Below, one piece after another: positions 20,724-32,995 of a stretch of 64,000 bases of DNA. A program made the position numbers and the translations under genes. The DNA lies in contig NC_091661.1 in NCBI RefSeq assembly GCF_042453785.1, positions 29,937,501 through 30,001,500 on the forward strand. The letters run 5' to 3'. Source of the stretch: Malus domestica (lineage: Eukaryota; Streptophyta; Magnoliopsida; Rosales; Rosaceae). Each line of letters begins with the position of its first letter. Position 1 is the stretch's first letter. Under the pieces are notes generated by a model that searched no databases, was not told the DNA's origin, and saw nothing but the letters and a program-made list of their open reading frames with translations.

Positions 20724-22990
20724 CACTACTACAAAAGAGGCTATCACTGGCGAAGCAAAAACCGACAAGAACTTCAATTTCTGTTAGAAATTTGGTAAAA
20801 ATCCGACATAAAACCATGCAATGTTGGATTGGAATAGCGACATCATTGCTAGCATCACGAAAGGGCTTCAATGTCAGCTTGTCAGCTTAATCCGCCATGA
20901 AGCAGCGTCGGTTAAAAGTGATATCGAACTTTACGTCGGTTAAAAACGACGTGCTATTCTAACATGATGGCGGTCATAGTCAACATCAAGTAGCAATTAA
21001 ACTATAAAATATCCAACCCACTGTCAGTTTTAACCAACATCAGCTAACAATTAAATAAATAAAATATGCAAACTTATTTGCTTTCGTTTTCAATTAATAA
21101 ATATATAAAAAGATCTGACTTTGCTTTCGTTTTCAATTAATAGTAATTAAAAAAATTATATAAAAATAATAATAAATTTCATTTATGGGCCAAAACAAAT
21201 TCTTGCCTCTTCCGTTTTCAATGAACCATACTAATGGTCTTAACATGCTTCTTCCGCCTTATTTATATGTCAATGAAAACAATTTTAAGCAAACTTCATA
21301 TTAAAAATAAAATTTCTAAGAACTATATATTAAATTGAAAATTAATAACATTTCTTAAAAATGTACAACACATACAAATTCTTGCCGCACTTTATTCCAG
21401 TATGCCACCAACTCAACCCATTGTGCAGCATTCACATCAGGAGGAGGGTGGCTGCACACCACGGCTGCTCTCTTAGTATAATACGGTTTTTAAAACTTAT
21501 TTCTATACTCTTTGTGCGTATGCTCTGCAACCTAAAGATCATGTAGCGGATCATAGGCATTTTTGCTATATCTTCATCTTCAAAAAAAATATTCCCTACA
21601 TCCATAAAAAAATCAAGCTAATTAATAATTATTATAATCATTGACTTATTCTTCTATTTTCAAATTTAAAAAAAAAATATATATATATATATATATGCCT
21701 TTATCCTATTCCAGAAAACTTCCTTATCTTGTTCCTTAATCTTACGTCAATCACTCATCAACGGGAGATTTTTGTAATCTCTAACCTCCCACTACATATT
21801 TTGAAAAGGCACTAGAAATATCACTAATGCATTTTCTAGACGAATCAAACGAACAAAGTTGTTTTGTCCATTTGGGAATTGAGGGTCCGCGCCTCTGTTG
21901 AGATGTTCCTTATTCATACAAAAAAAAAACAATTAAAAGCCAATAAACAAAAGTAAATTTTCAATTTAAGCATAATACTAGTTTAAACACAAAACAAAAA
22001 CTGAAATTAATAATAATTCAAAAATGAACTAGCTTCGAACTCTTCCTCTTCGAAATGGAGTTCCTCATAATGTTGATCTTCACTTTGTTGATCTATAGCA
22101 AAAGTTAGTGGAAGGAGAATGAGTAAGGCTGAAATGGAGGAAAGAGAGGGAGTAAGGACGCACGAGCGCAAAACTAAAGAAGTAAACGAGATAAAGCGAA
22201 ATGAAAGCACGGAAGTAATAGGGAAGAAATGGGTTTAAATATGGATAATAAGTTGGCGTCGGTTAAGACCGATAGTGGTTGTAAATGACGTCGAAATATG
22301 TACACTTTGCGTCGGTAAAAACCAACATCTACTCTGACACACTAACTAAAATGCACGTGGCGTCGAAATATTTGGACTTCACGTCGATTAAAACCAACAC
22401 TAAGTCTAACACGACTTAAATGCACGTAGTCTGACACACTTGACTGAAAGGCAACTGGCGTCGAAATAGGAAAAAATTGTGTCGGTTAAAACCGACGTGA
22501 GCCTGACAGACTTGACAATGATTGCAAGTGGCGTTGAAATAAGAAAATTTTACGTCGGTTCAAACCGACGTGAGCCTGACAGACATGACAGTGATTGCAA
22601 GTTGCATGGAAATAAAAAAAGTTGCATCGGTCAAAACCGACGTGAGCCTGACAAACTTGATTGTGATTGCAAGTGGCGTCGAAACAAACGTGAAAATTCC
22701 CGCCCAAAATATTTCAATTTAACACGGGGGAGAGTATATAAAGGTCATCAATCTATCACTTATAACTGACACTGGATTTCAAAATATTTAAAAAACTTAA
22801 AATATATGTTGGTCAGAACCGACGCAGGCTTTAAAATATTTAAAAACAATCACTAGTGTCGGCTAGAAGCGACACCTACTCCAACACCAACTTTATGTCG
22901 CTTAAAATTGACACAGTTTTTTTTAATGCAACACCAGTATTTAAAAATTATTAAAATCTATGTCAGTTATAAGCGACATTAACGAGCTAG
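20724..22990. mobile_element. CACTA-like (En/Spm) element, right end not found
   Basis: CACTACTACAAAA at 20724 is a typical CACTA terminus. Subterminal-type motifs gtcggttaaaaccgac, often palindromic, occur at about 20890-20960 and many times in 22250-22980. No transposase is readable. A possible opposite terminus (tcttgtagtg ending at 24660) does not share the flanking triplet, so the right border is uncertain. Confidence 0.55.
22457..22704 (+). repeat. 73-bp tandem repeat in the CACTA-like subterminal region
   Basis: Units begin at about 22457, 22530, 22603 and 22675 (the last partial). Each holds a tcggt...aaaccgacgtgagcctgac block and ends attgcaagt. Confidence 0.8.
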
Positions 22991-24939
22991 GGTGTGAGCC
23001 ATATCTTAGCTATAGAAATAAATTCTACAACCAAGATATGGTGAAAAATTAAATTAAATTATAAAGACTACACATACATTAGATAACAAAATCTTACAAA
23101 AAAATTATCAAATATGCAGAGGAATAACTATAGTGCACAAATTAATTCACAACAAAATAATAATTAAATTGTAACAATTCTTTCAAATGCATGAAATATA
23201 TGCAAATGGAATGGATGAATGTACTTACTCCCTTCTAATCCCGTCAACACATACCTAAAGCACCCAAGCATGCACGTCTCATACCATGCTTATACCATTT
23301 GGCTCCGAATACCTTATAATATGAGTTAACTCCCGTTCATCCCTTAACCCAATTTTTGTAATTAAACTCTCAGTTTCCACTTTATTAAACATGCATTCCC
23401 CCTGACGCCTGACATATACAAGATTTCATTATTTTATAATAAATCAATTTGTATACTCAAGCCCTGCACCCTACGCCTGACATATACAAGGTTCATTATT
23501 TTATATTCAAGGCAAACTTCAGCCCTTGAATAGCCTCACAACGCAAACACTTTACAAACTCAACACAACTCTTTTTCTTGTTTTGCAATGCATATGTATA
23601 TGCCATGTTCACAGAGATATCAATACTCACATTTTCTTTAACAAGCCTGTAAGTTTCAACATAAATCAAATTGATTAGTAACAAGAGTAATATAATCATA
23701 ATATTAACAAAATAATAATCTTTGATGTAAATGATAAGCAATATATTACCATTTCTTCATTTTGTCGATCCTCCTTTTCCATTATGTTTCTATTTAATAA
23801 CTCAGTGTTTAAATGGTTTGCTCAACTCAAATTTATTGCAATTAGACAAAGGAACACGGAGATTTAAGTGGCTCACCAATTTGGCTACGTCCACTAGGGT
23901 TGCATATGCATTTATGTTTTCACTATGTAAGAGAGATTTACAAAAAAAAAAAAACAATGAAGATGGCCTAGAGCCTTTACATAAGGTAAAAGAAAAGGAT
24001 GGTGGGAAGAGTGGTATATGAAGAAGATGAGGTTTTGTTTCTTTTTCCCCGTGTGTTGTTGATGATGTTGTGTGTTGTTCTTCTCCCCGTTTCTCTCCTC
24101 CCTTTGCTTTTATGGATGAAGAAATGGAATCCTCCATTAAGCCTTAATGACATGTTTCACTTTGTTTTGCAATACTTGGACATCTTGTAATTGGAAGCAA
24201 TCATTCCCATGCATGTGGACAAATACTCAAAAACCACGTTCAAAGTCTAAGGATTATGAATCCCACATCTCCAATTTTGGAGGGGATGAATCATCACCAA
24301 AGATTTAACTCTTACATTCCTAATTATTACAAACTTGCCAACTCACTCTCATGTAAACTTCCACCTCTTCACCCTAATCATTAACTTCTATTAATTATCA
24401 CCTCCACCTCATCCTTGGGAGAAAAATGAATCAAGCAAAAACTACTCAAATAATCCCACCTTAAGCTCGGCTATAGCAATGATAATTGCCATTAGCAAGT
24501 AAAAACAACTTTTAAGGCCTACCAAAAACAATCTAATACATGTATAAGTTACCTACAAAATTACAAAACTACAATGAGGATGGCAAACACTAGAAACCTC
24601 TCTAGTTAGAGAAATTTGAGTTTAAAAGTACAAGCTAGGCTTAGATATATTCTTGTAGTGAAGGAATCCCTACTAACTTACATGTCGAAAATACAAGTTC
24701 TTGTACCTATAATATATAAAATGAAATTAAAAAAAATCATTACATTTGAAATAGATATAAGTACTTGCACACACATTTATATAACCATTTATTTATTTTT
24801 AAATACGGGGTATTACAAGACCCATAAGTGAACACACATTGGAACATTGGAGTTGTTTGAGTCACAACAACTGCATGATTTCATTAAAAATGATCTGACA
24901 GCTCTGCGTGTGATTTTCAATTTTTTCAAAATCCTAATA
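22991..24939. other. No gene recognised
   Basis: AT-rich DNA inside the Harbinger-like element. Only short open frames occur and none resembles a known protein. It includes a T-rich/A-rich stretch near 23940 and cctgacatatacaag repeated near 23410 and 23480. It is probably the remains of older insertions. Confidence 0.5.
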
Positions 24940-27126
24940 TGTCACAGCCCGTTCCGAGATTATATAAATATTGGGGACTTGAAATGACAGAATTACCCTT
25001 AGAGGGTATTAAGGTATGTATGTGTGTATGTTGGACATATTTCCTTCATTCCTAAACTTTTGGAAACAAATTATTAAGTGGGATTTAAAATGTTGGATTG
25101 TTTGTGTGGTTAGGGAACTAGGAAGAGAAATGAATGGTCATGATTTGTGAGGGAACACGCACACATTTCCTTCTCTCTCACTCACCCTGTGTCTCTCTCT
25201 CTCTCTCTCTCTCCTCCTTTACGGATCTCTCTCACTCTCTTTCTCTCGAATTGTACGGCCACACCCAAGGACTCTCTAAACATCACGGATTGAAGCTAAC
25301 AAGGTATGGTTCTTCATCATTTTGACGTTCTGAGTTGAATGGTACTAGTTTTAGGAAGTGAAACCCTCAAAATCATCGTGAAACCCTAACCCCAAAATTG
25401 TGCACTGTTCATGCACACGTAAAATCTTGCATTTCAGGAAATTCTAATCTTATAGTAAGCTTAGTGAGGTCCCAAGGAATTTCGGAGTGCTTCGTTTGAA
25501 GGTTTTGGACGTCAGGATCGTCGGGTTCGAAGTTGGCCGAATTGGAGGATTTTCCCGACGAAATTTCAGAGGTTTTTAAAGGTATAGATCCCTTCCCCTC
25601 TTAATTTAGAGCTCGTAGGTGAAAATTTCATGAAAAATGGTGAAGAAACGAGTGAGAAAGGTCGAGTTGCAGGTTTCCGGCGCCGGCGACACTGTGCTGG
25701 CGACGCGAGGAAGAAGAAGCGCGCGTGGGGGCGCGTAGGTCCGTGCCACCCACGGCGCGTGGGGCTGCGTGGAAAACCCAAAAATTTTTCTAAAAATTTG
25801 TCGACGTCTATGACGTCGAGTAGGTCGATGTGGTATATTCACATACCCAAATTGAGCACCGTATGAGAAGTTATTTCGAATTGTTGATTATGTGTTTTAA
25901 TTAACGTTTCTATAGTTGTTTTGCATATAGGTGACACCTATCCCGAGGACGAGCGCATCCAAGGACGTCACGGGGGTTACGACCAATCGACTTACCAGTG
26001 AGTGGGCAGTTTTTGTTTTCGTATTACCTATATACTATTGATTTTTTTCCCATAAAATGAATTTATATGAAAATACGTTTTAAAATGCCATGCATGCATA
26101 TTATGAGATATTTGAATTGATAATTGATGCATATATATATATATATATGAATTGATGTTGTGGACGCACAGGTGAGTGTTACATTATTCATACGATTTAT
26201 TTTATGTGAATTGCATTGAAAGCTCATAACTTGCACCCTTGGTGTTAGTGCTTATATTATTCACTGCACCGCACGCTCGCCTTGGATCCAAGTAGGTGAA
26301 TGTCATACATACCATGTGAGGGTTCCGACATGCTAGTCGTATAGATCGCTAGAGGTGATTCCGACTAGTGGGTAACCTTAGTTTATGCGTGCCGATGATT
26401 GATGAGAGAAGCACTAGAGCATATTCTTACACCTTTCCATCGTACAGACTACCTTACGTAGTTCCGAGTGACGTGCAGAGTAGGGCCGTATAGGTCACTG
26501 TGGTGACTCCGGCTAGGGGGAATACTGAGCTATAGAATTAGCCGTACAAGACCATTGTAGGGTCTCCGGTTATTTCATTATATCACCTGTCATATTGATG
26601 CATCCATATTTTTAATCATTGACATTATTGCTTGGCATAATTACTGGATTTTGATAAACTTGATGCTTTGAGCAATTTGAGTAAATATTATGCTACTATG
26701 TTATTTTTTGGGAAAGTATACAGGTTTTACAGAGAGGGGTTAGAAATGTTTTAAATGAAATGTTTTGGAAAATCTTTGGTTTTACTGACCCACTCAACTT
26801 TGTTTTGCGCCCCTCCAGGTTCTAGTTAGCAGTTGGTGGCTCACGAGGTCCTTTTCGGCGTTCTGATAGACGTCCTGCATGTAGGACTCACCTGCGGGTG
26901 TTGTACTTTTAATTATAGTCCTACTTGACTGCACCTAGTATCTACGCTCTGAAATTGTGTGTTTTACTTTGTAACCTCACTCTAGTATGCTAGTTGGTTA
27001 TTACTGCTAGTGGTTGGTTTAAATTCCTTCATATTTCTCATATCTTTTGTTTCCGTGTCGCACTTTTGGCTACGTCACGCTCACGTGACGGCCAGCACGT
27101 CTTGATTCTAGGATTGGGGTGTGTCA
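24940..27126. mobile_element. Solo LTR (2.2 kb)
   Basis: The stretch starts TGTCACAGCCC and ends GGGGTGTGTCA, so it has TG...CA ends with short inverted termini. It is flanked by an exact 5-bp duplication, taata, at 24935-24939 and 27127-27131. No gag or pol is inside, so it is best read as a solo LTR left by LTR-LTR recombination. A short non-coding LTR derivative is an alternative. It contains CT (about 25191-25213) and AT (about 26131-26148) microsatellites. Confidence 0.8.
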
Positions 27127-27420
27127 TAATAAATCTATGGAAGAAATCTATACAAATCCACAAAAATCATAATGAAAATCCATATAAATCTTCTAAAATC
27201 CATAGAGAATTATAAAGTCTATTAAAATCCTTTGAAATCTATCACTAAAAAAAATTCATTAAAATTCTCTGAAATCCAAATTGACTACACCCCTAAATGA
27301 TGTGTCACAAATATAAATGAGTACGTTTATCAACGCTTAAATAATAAACTAATTAACAACTTCTATGTTTTTGTTTTCAAAATTTTATTTGATAAATTTA
27401 ATTTCTATAGCGTTACTCTT

Positions 27421-27818
27421 TAACAAAACAATATGTGATTGCCCGGCCCATGACTAGATTTCGAAGTCAATGTCAACGTTCGTCAGCAATTACATCACTC
27501 CAAAATTTCTGAAAAATCGAAGTATGAGTTTTCTTGCTCCACGAGGACAGAAAGGGATCCTTCCATCTGAGCCAACCAGGCATAAAATCTAAATCTTTAA
27601 AATTTAATCTTACGATTAAAATTATTATAATTTTTAATATTTTTTTTTATTTTTAATCGTTATATCAAATTTTAAGTGTTTATATTTTTTGCTTAGTTAG
27701 AAGGAATCTGAAGATTATCCTTTCCCACCCTACATTATCCAACTCTCTATAAAATATAGAAAATAATAATTTATTAAGCAAAGGCATTTGCCCATCGTCT
27801 GATTGCTGACGATTCACT
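27421..27818 (+). promoter_or_regulatory. Upstream region of P450 copy 3
   Basis: A TATAAAA box at 27748-27754 lies about 65 bp before the start codon. Part of the region (about 27550-27680) resembles the ggatcc-type MITE family seen upstream of copy 4. Confidence 0.5.
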
Positions 27819-29381
27819 ATGGAAACCTGGTTCCTTATCCTCACCGCCCTCTGCGTCTCCTTCCTCCTCAAAGCCCTTCTTTCTCTATTCCTACCCACTT
27901 CCATCTCCAAACCCAAGCCCCCTCCTGGGCCCCGCTACATCCCCATCATCAGCACCTTGTTATTCCTCCTCAAATCCTTCTCGGAGCTCGAGCCTATCAT
28001 CCGCAAACTACAGGCCAAACACGGGCCCATCATCTCCCTCCGCTTCGGCTCCCGCTCCGCCGTCTTCATCGGCGACCGCTCCCTCGCCCACCAAGCCTTA
28101 ATCCAGAACGGTGCCGTGTTCGCCGACCGCCCCCGGGCCTTGGCCACCAACGAGTACGTCAGCAGCAACCAGCACAACATCAGCTCCGCCCGATACGGCC
28201 CCACTTGGCGCCTCCTCCGCCGCAACCTCACTTCCGAAATCCTCCACCCTTCCCGCGTCAAATCATACGGCAACGCCCGCAAATGGGTTCTCGACATCCT
28301 AGTCAACCGCCTCAAAACCGAGTCTCAATCCCAGTCCGAATGCGGCGGCGGCGGTGGTGTCAGGGTGGTCGACCACTTCCAATACGCCATGTTCTGCCTC
28401 CTGGTTCTGATGTGCTTCGGTGACAAATTGAACGAAGAGCAAATCAAAGAAATCGAGCGCGTTCAGCGCCAACAACTTTTGAGTTTCGGGCGGTTCAACA
28501 TCCTCAATTTCAAGCCGAAATTGACCAAGATTCTCTTAAAAAATCGGTGGCGGCAATTCTTCAAAATCCTCGAGGAACAACGAGAAGTGCTCGTCCCTCT
28601 GATTCGAGCACGACAAAACAGGGCAAAACAGGGCAGCAAAAACGATGACAAAGACGATGAATTTGTGTTGTCGTACACTGATACGCTGCTGGACCTCGAG
28701 CTTCCCGACGGCAACGAAAAGCGGAAGCTTTCGGAGGGAGAAATGGTCAGCCTCTGCTCAGAGTTTCTGAACGCCGGCACCGACACGACTTCCACCGCAC
28801 TGCAGTGGATCATGGCCAACGTAGTCAAGTACCCACAAGTTCAGGAGAAGCTGTTTGCGGAGATTAAAGGGGTTATGGGGGAAACGGAGGAGGAGGTGCG
28901 GGAGGAGGTCCTGCATAAGCTGCTGTATCTGAAAGCCGTGATCTTGGAGGGGCTGAGGCGCCACCCGCCGGGGCACTTTGTGCTGCCGCACGCGGTGACC
29001 CATGACGTGGTTTTGGGCGGACACCTGGTGCCCAAGACGGGGAGTGTTAATTTCATGGTGGCGGATATAGGGTGGGACCCGCAAGTGTGGGAGGACCCCA
29101 TGGCGTTCAAGCCGGAGAGGTTCTTGGGCAGCGGCGGAGAAGAAGAAGGGTTCGATTTGATGGGGAGTAGGGAGATTAAGATGATGCCGTTTGGGGCAGG
29201 GAGGAGGTCCTGTCCTGGGTCTGGATTGGCGGTGCTTCACCTGGAGTACTTTGTGGCGAATTTGGTGTGGAAATTCGAGTGGAGAGCTATGGACGGAGAT
29301 GACGTGGACCTGTCTGAGAAGCAGGAGTTTACTATGGTGATGAAGAATCCATTGCAAGCCAACTTAATCCCAAGAAGTTGA
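27819..29381 (+). CDS. Cytochrome P450, CYP89A-type, copy 3 (intact)
   Basis: An intronless 520-residue protein. The start METWFL opens an N-terminal membrane anchor (about residues 4-27) followed by a proline-rich hinge (KPPPGPR). The I-helix has AGTDTTS, the K-helix EGLR, then PERF and the canonical haem loop [12 protein letters not shown] with ligand Cys465 (29211-29213). Length and motifs are normal for a plant A-type P450. It is expected to be an ER monooxygenase using NADPH-P450 reductase. CYP89A relatives act in chlorophyll breakdown or are uncharacterised, so the substrate is open. It has Cys-Pro-Gly, unlike copies 1 and 2. In the C-terminal tail it groups with copy 1 (WKFEWRA), not with copies 2 and 4 (WKFQWRA). 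Confidence 0.95.
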   Translation: METWFLILTALCVSFLLKALLSLFLPTSISKPKPPPGPRYIPIISTLLFLLKSFSELEPIIRKLQAKHGPIISLRFGSRSAVFIGDRSLAHQALIQNGAVFADRPRALATNEYVSSNQHNISSARYGPTWRLLRRNLTSEILHPSRVKSYGNARKWVLDILVNRLKTESQSQSECGGGGGVRVVDHFQYAMFCLLVLMCFGDKLNEEQIKEIERVQRQQLLSFGRFNILNFKPKLTKILLKNRWRQFFKILEEQREVLVPLIRARQNRAKQGSKNDDKDDEFVLSYTDTLLDLELPDGNEKRKLSEGEMVSLCSEFLNAGTDTTSTALQWIMANVVKYPQVQEKLFAEIKGVMGETEEEVREEVLHKLLYLKAVILEGLRRHPPGHFVLPHAVTHDVVLGGHLVPKTGSVNFMVADIGWDPQVWEDPMAFKPERFLGSGGEEEGFDLMGSREIKMMPFGAGRRSCPGSGLAVLHLEYFVANLVWKFEWRAMDGDDVDLSEKQEFTMVMKNPLQANLIPRS

Positions 29382-30340
29382 TGTGTGCGAGAATTCTGTT
29401 TTAATTCTTCGACGCATGTTTAGCTGTTAAACTCGTATGATCTTCATTGATTATCTAATCTCGAATATTTGGGTTTTTAGTTTGCTTATGTGATCCAACG
29501 CAGATTTTATAATTGAATATAAACATATCCTGATAAAAATTAATTATACGATTTACGATGAACGGATGTGATTTAAAGATTTCCGAAATGATCTTGCGAG
29601 AATCCTCCCTTCTGTATTTGGTGAGTGACTTGGGTGAGCTGTCATTGCTCCTTGCTAGTCACTTCTCAAATCTCTTCCTCTTCTTTTACTGTTTATTTAG
29701 AGACCGCCCAACAGCAAAGAGTATTTGAGAATTGATGAGAAGCCTACATAGGTACAAGTCTCATTTAATCTTGGTGTTACAGCTTAGCTGATGGTTAATT
29801 TGAAATCCAAGTTAATTGCGGGTCTGAATAAATTGGATGGAGTAGTGTTTTTGTTTTCAACTGTTCATATATATGGAAATGGAGGAATAAGCAACTCTTT
29901 GAAGCCAACTTCGCGAGCGCAAGGCTGCGGAGGAATGGTATGACGCCTCTCATTGTGTGTGCTCTAATGTTCTTAAGATGCAAGTGTCTTTGGCTTGGGA
30001 TCCACCCACTCCACTGCAGGGAGGGTGAGGCTTAATGTTTACGGTTTTCGGATCGATGCTCCTAGAAATATAGATAGATGAGGAGTTTTTTGAGATAACA
30101 TCGGTGATTGCCTTGGAAGGTTTTTTGTCAACTTGGGCAAGGGGCAAGCGATCGATGCTGATGTTTGGGGGCTAAATTTTGGACTAAAACTTCCAGTTGA
30201 CAATAGTATATAAAGATTGTGCGGAGATGAATTCCGCTTTAGTGGTTAATTACAACTGATACCAATTTCATTCCCTTGGAAACATCAGTGCAGACAACTT
30301 ATGACACGTATAACTGAATGTGAGTTAGTGCATGTCTACC
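29382..30340 (+). repeat. Downstream flank of P450 copy 3
   Basis: About 29450-29920 repeats the flank of copies 1 and 2. After about 29925 the sequence diverges. No gene is seen. Confidence 0.6.
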
Positions 30341-30359
30341 AATAGAAGAACATGATGAC

Positions 30360-30433
30360 AAATAAAATTGTCAACTGGAGCTATGTTATGGATCTTGAGT
30401 ACCATAACATAGCTTCAGTTGACAATTTTATTT
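30360..30433. repeat. Near-perfect inverted repeat (32-bp arms, 10-bp loop)
   Basis: Arms 30360-30391 and 30402-30433 pair with one mismatch. A transcript would fold into a strong hairpin. Confidence 0.9.
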
Positions 30434-30998
30434 ACTTTTGTATTTACTTTTGGCTTCACTCGATTGAATTCAATCAATGGATTACAATTCGAAAATAGAA
30501 GGTTAGGCAAAGCAACGAGTGGAGAAGAACCCGTTAATTTATCAGATGTTCATAATGAGGTTGAAGGGATTTTTAATGATATTTCAGTATTGTAATATTT
30601 TCGATATTTTAACTGTGAAATTTTTAGTTAAAAATATAAAAATAAAAATTTAAAGATTAAAAAGCTAGTATCTTATACTCTATAACACATTAGTTTGTCG
30701 AAAAAAGTAGTAGAAAGATGAGATATAATTTGCAACAACATCGAATTATTTTGCGTATTAATTAACGAAAATGTTGCAAAACCTTTAGATGTGATTTTAC
30801 TGTTTATTAGGTCTCGGACAATTGTAATGCCTTCATCATCCCATTTGAAACTCATAGGTATTGATAACCCACGGAATAACTCATTGGACACGACAAATGT
30901 CGAACTGTTGTCAGCTCTTTGAACAGAGATTTGTATATACCATTATGCTTCATCATATTAACATTTCACCAGCTGCCTCAGGTTGGTGGTGATATAAG
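30434..30998. other. No gene recognised
   Basis: AT-rich intergenic DNA with no coding region or clear repeat visible. Confidence 0.5.
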
Positions 30999-31368
30999 GA
31001 TGGAAAACTTGATGAAGGCGCTGCTAGTTTGATACTCGACATGAGGCCTTCAAAAGTCGTATCGACTGAATTGGTCGTAAGTAGAAGTCTGCTAAATTAG
31101 TTTATAGTTTTATCAATCTTGACGTCAACTGAGACTATGTTCCATCTCTAATTCAGGTTCATGAAGTGTGCATTGTTCGGGCACTCAACAAATTGTGATC
31201 GAAGGCCCCTTGTGTGAGGATTATTACAAGATTCGGGAGTATATATCTCAACTCCGTTCGAGTGAAATTTCGATAAAATCAAGGGAGAGACTGAGAGCAT
31301 GCGAGCAAAAATGGAGGGATATGAAGAAGTTTAGGTATGTTGAATGGTTTATGGATTTGCAGAGATAG
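30999..31368 (+). pseudogene. Exon-like remnants of the unrecognised neighbour gene (before copy 4)
   Basis: 30999-31076 reads open for 26 codons and ends at a good donor (GTC|gtaagt). After a short intron-like gap with acceptor ttcag (31157), sequence matching the copy 1 and 2 fragments follows in the 31168-31368 frame (GTQQIVIEG...), extending further here to about 66 residues rich in Arg, Lys and Glu. The joined frames do not agree, so the gene is broken. The parent is not recognised. Confidence 0.35.
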
Positions 31369-32560
31369 AGAAATGAGAGATGGAGGAACTTGGTGGGTTT
31401 CAGTTTGGAATCGAAGAAGGGAGAAGGCTCTAGAAGGTTTCAAAATGACGAAGCGAGAGGGCCGAAGGGAAATTGCCAAGTTTGTTTGAAATAGGCTCTA
31501 GAAGTTTTCATTGTATTATAGGAATGAGCCCATTCATTCATCCAAATTGGTGGGTTTCTAATCCCCCAGCAATGCCCAACCATTGTATAATAGAAAAGGG
31601 TCGGTCTCGGGCCCCGTGGGTCTGAAGATTTGGAATTGCCCCATCCTGGATATATCACCTTCCCGTCCCGCCCCGTTCCGCCCCGCCTCATTTACTCTCT
31701 AAAAAATTTGGACCCGCCGCATACCCGGCCCGAACCTTGATTACCCACCCTGACCCACGAGTTCTCTACCTGTTTCGCCACCCCTACCTTGAACTATCTC
31801 CTCCGTAAAAATTAGGTTCTTGAATTATTTTTTTCGGCAAAAGAAGTCCCTAAATTCATTACAAATTGCTAATTTCATCTCTATTATTATATTCAAAGGT
31901 ATTTTATCCAATGTTTCGTCAACTTAAGTCACTTGACACATTTTAAAATGTAATACCGTCATTTTCTCACCTATAAGCCCTTACCATTTCATAATCTAAT
32001 GTCTAATTTACCCTTCAAAGTTAACTCCACATACAATTCTTTGTGAAATTTACCAATCTACCCTCTAATATGCATCATATGCAAGTAACGTAACTTAAAA
32101 TTGACAGAAAATTGAATATAGTAGATTCGAATCTAATATTAGAGATATGATTGACAGATTTTTATAATTCAATGACTGATTTTTCTAAAAAATTAGTTTA
32201 GGGACCTAATTTTTACTTAGACGATAATTCAGAATTAAATTAGCAATTCACCCCATTGTATATAACAACTTGAGATGAACTGTCACCTAATCACAATGTT
32301 AATTTTCAGTGAATTCACGAAGCACAATAACGTTTTATTTGAATGTGACTTATTTTCGGCTGAAGTTGTCAATCTGTTCACGTATTTCATGAAAGAAACA
32401 GAACATGTTTGATGAGTGAGAGGCCCGTGCGTGTTAACGTAAAATAGTACCAAAGACATTACATCCGTACGTAAACAAAACATTGCATGCGAATTACCTT
32501 TTTCACGTGGTAACATATATGTGGTTGAGTTCGGATTCTCCTAAAAATTAGGTCAAACAC
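31369..32560. other. Repeat-rich intergenic region, no gene recognised
   Basis: It includes a CCCGCCCCG-rich stretch (about 31660-31690). About 32280-32540 matches the copy 2 downstream flank (duplication-unit sequence). Confidence 0.5.
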
Positions 32561-32619
32561 TAAGGACTATGTTTTCTGACACATTGAGAATATTAGCAGA
32601 AAATAAAACTAATGGATCA

Positions 32620-32812
32620 CAAAAGGGATTCTGTTCGTTCCTCTTAATTCATTAAGTTTAAAGATTTAGATTGTTAAAACTTAATTCAACAGGAATTTAT
32701 TATAACTTTTAAAGTGAGTTCTTATTTATAGCTGTTGGATCAAATTTTAACGATTCGGATCCTGAACTTGATGAATTAGAAAAAAGAGATCCGGATCATT
32801 TTCCAATAGATA
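32620..32812. mobile_element. ggatcc-type MITE upstream of P450 copy 4
   Basis: The inverted ends gattctgttcgttcctcttaattcattaag and its approximate complement near 32765-32805 enclose AT-rich sequence. It belongs to the same family as 54745-54950. Confidence 0.45.
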
Positions 32813-32995
32813 ATTATCCAACAGCTTTGATGATCTCCGCATCAGTACAGTGTTCGTCAGCAAATCAATAATTCGTCGGTATTTTCTTCGTCACCACGCT
32901 ATTTTCATCTCTTTTCTTGCTCACCAGGATTTCTTCATCTCTTTATATAGTTGTGGAAAATTAATAATTTATTGTCTGATTGCTTACAGTTCACC

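Larger units (their letters stand above)
19807..27293. mobile_element. PIF/Harbinger-like element, non-autonomous, with nested insertions
   Basis: The ends are inverted: GGGGGGTGTAGTCA at 19807 and TGACTACACCCC ending at 27293. Both are followed inward by repeats of the type aaatcc/ggattt and gtgtagtcaa. The target duplication is TAA (19804-19806, 27294-27296), the length and sequence used by PIF/Harbinger elements. The related MITE at 35516 shows the uninterrupted site (gcaaactaaataatgtgtca). No transposase was recognised. Much of the 7.5 kb is later insertions (CACTA-like sequence and a solo LTR). Confidence 0.7.
19761..27420. mobile_element. MITE split by a Harbinger-like insertion
   Basis: Left piece 19761-19806 (starting ggtaatgttagagagactaaatt) and right piece 27294-27420 (ending in a degraded complement, ctatagcgttactctt) together form a MITE of about 170 bp. 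A related MITE at about 35480-35645 has the two pieces joined. Confidence 0.6.

Noticed and set aside
22440-22700. Possible CRISPR-like repeat array
   Set aside because: Plant nuclear context. The 73-bp units are directly adjacent without unique spacers and carry CACTA subterminal motifs.
20724-24660. Complete CACTA element with ends at 20724 and 24660
   Set aside because: The termini match only for the first six bases and the flanking triplets differ (aca versus aag).
27803-28423. Proline/Arg-rich open frame overlapping P450 copy 3
   Set aside because: Out-of-frame shadow of the P450. Similar frames appear in copies 2 and 4 for the same reason.
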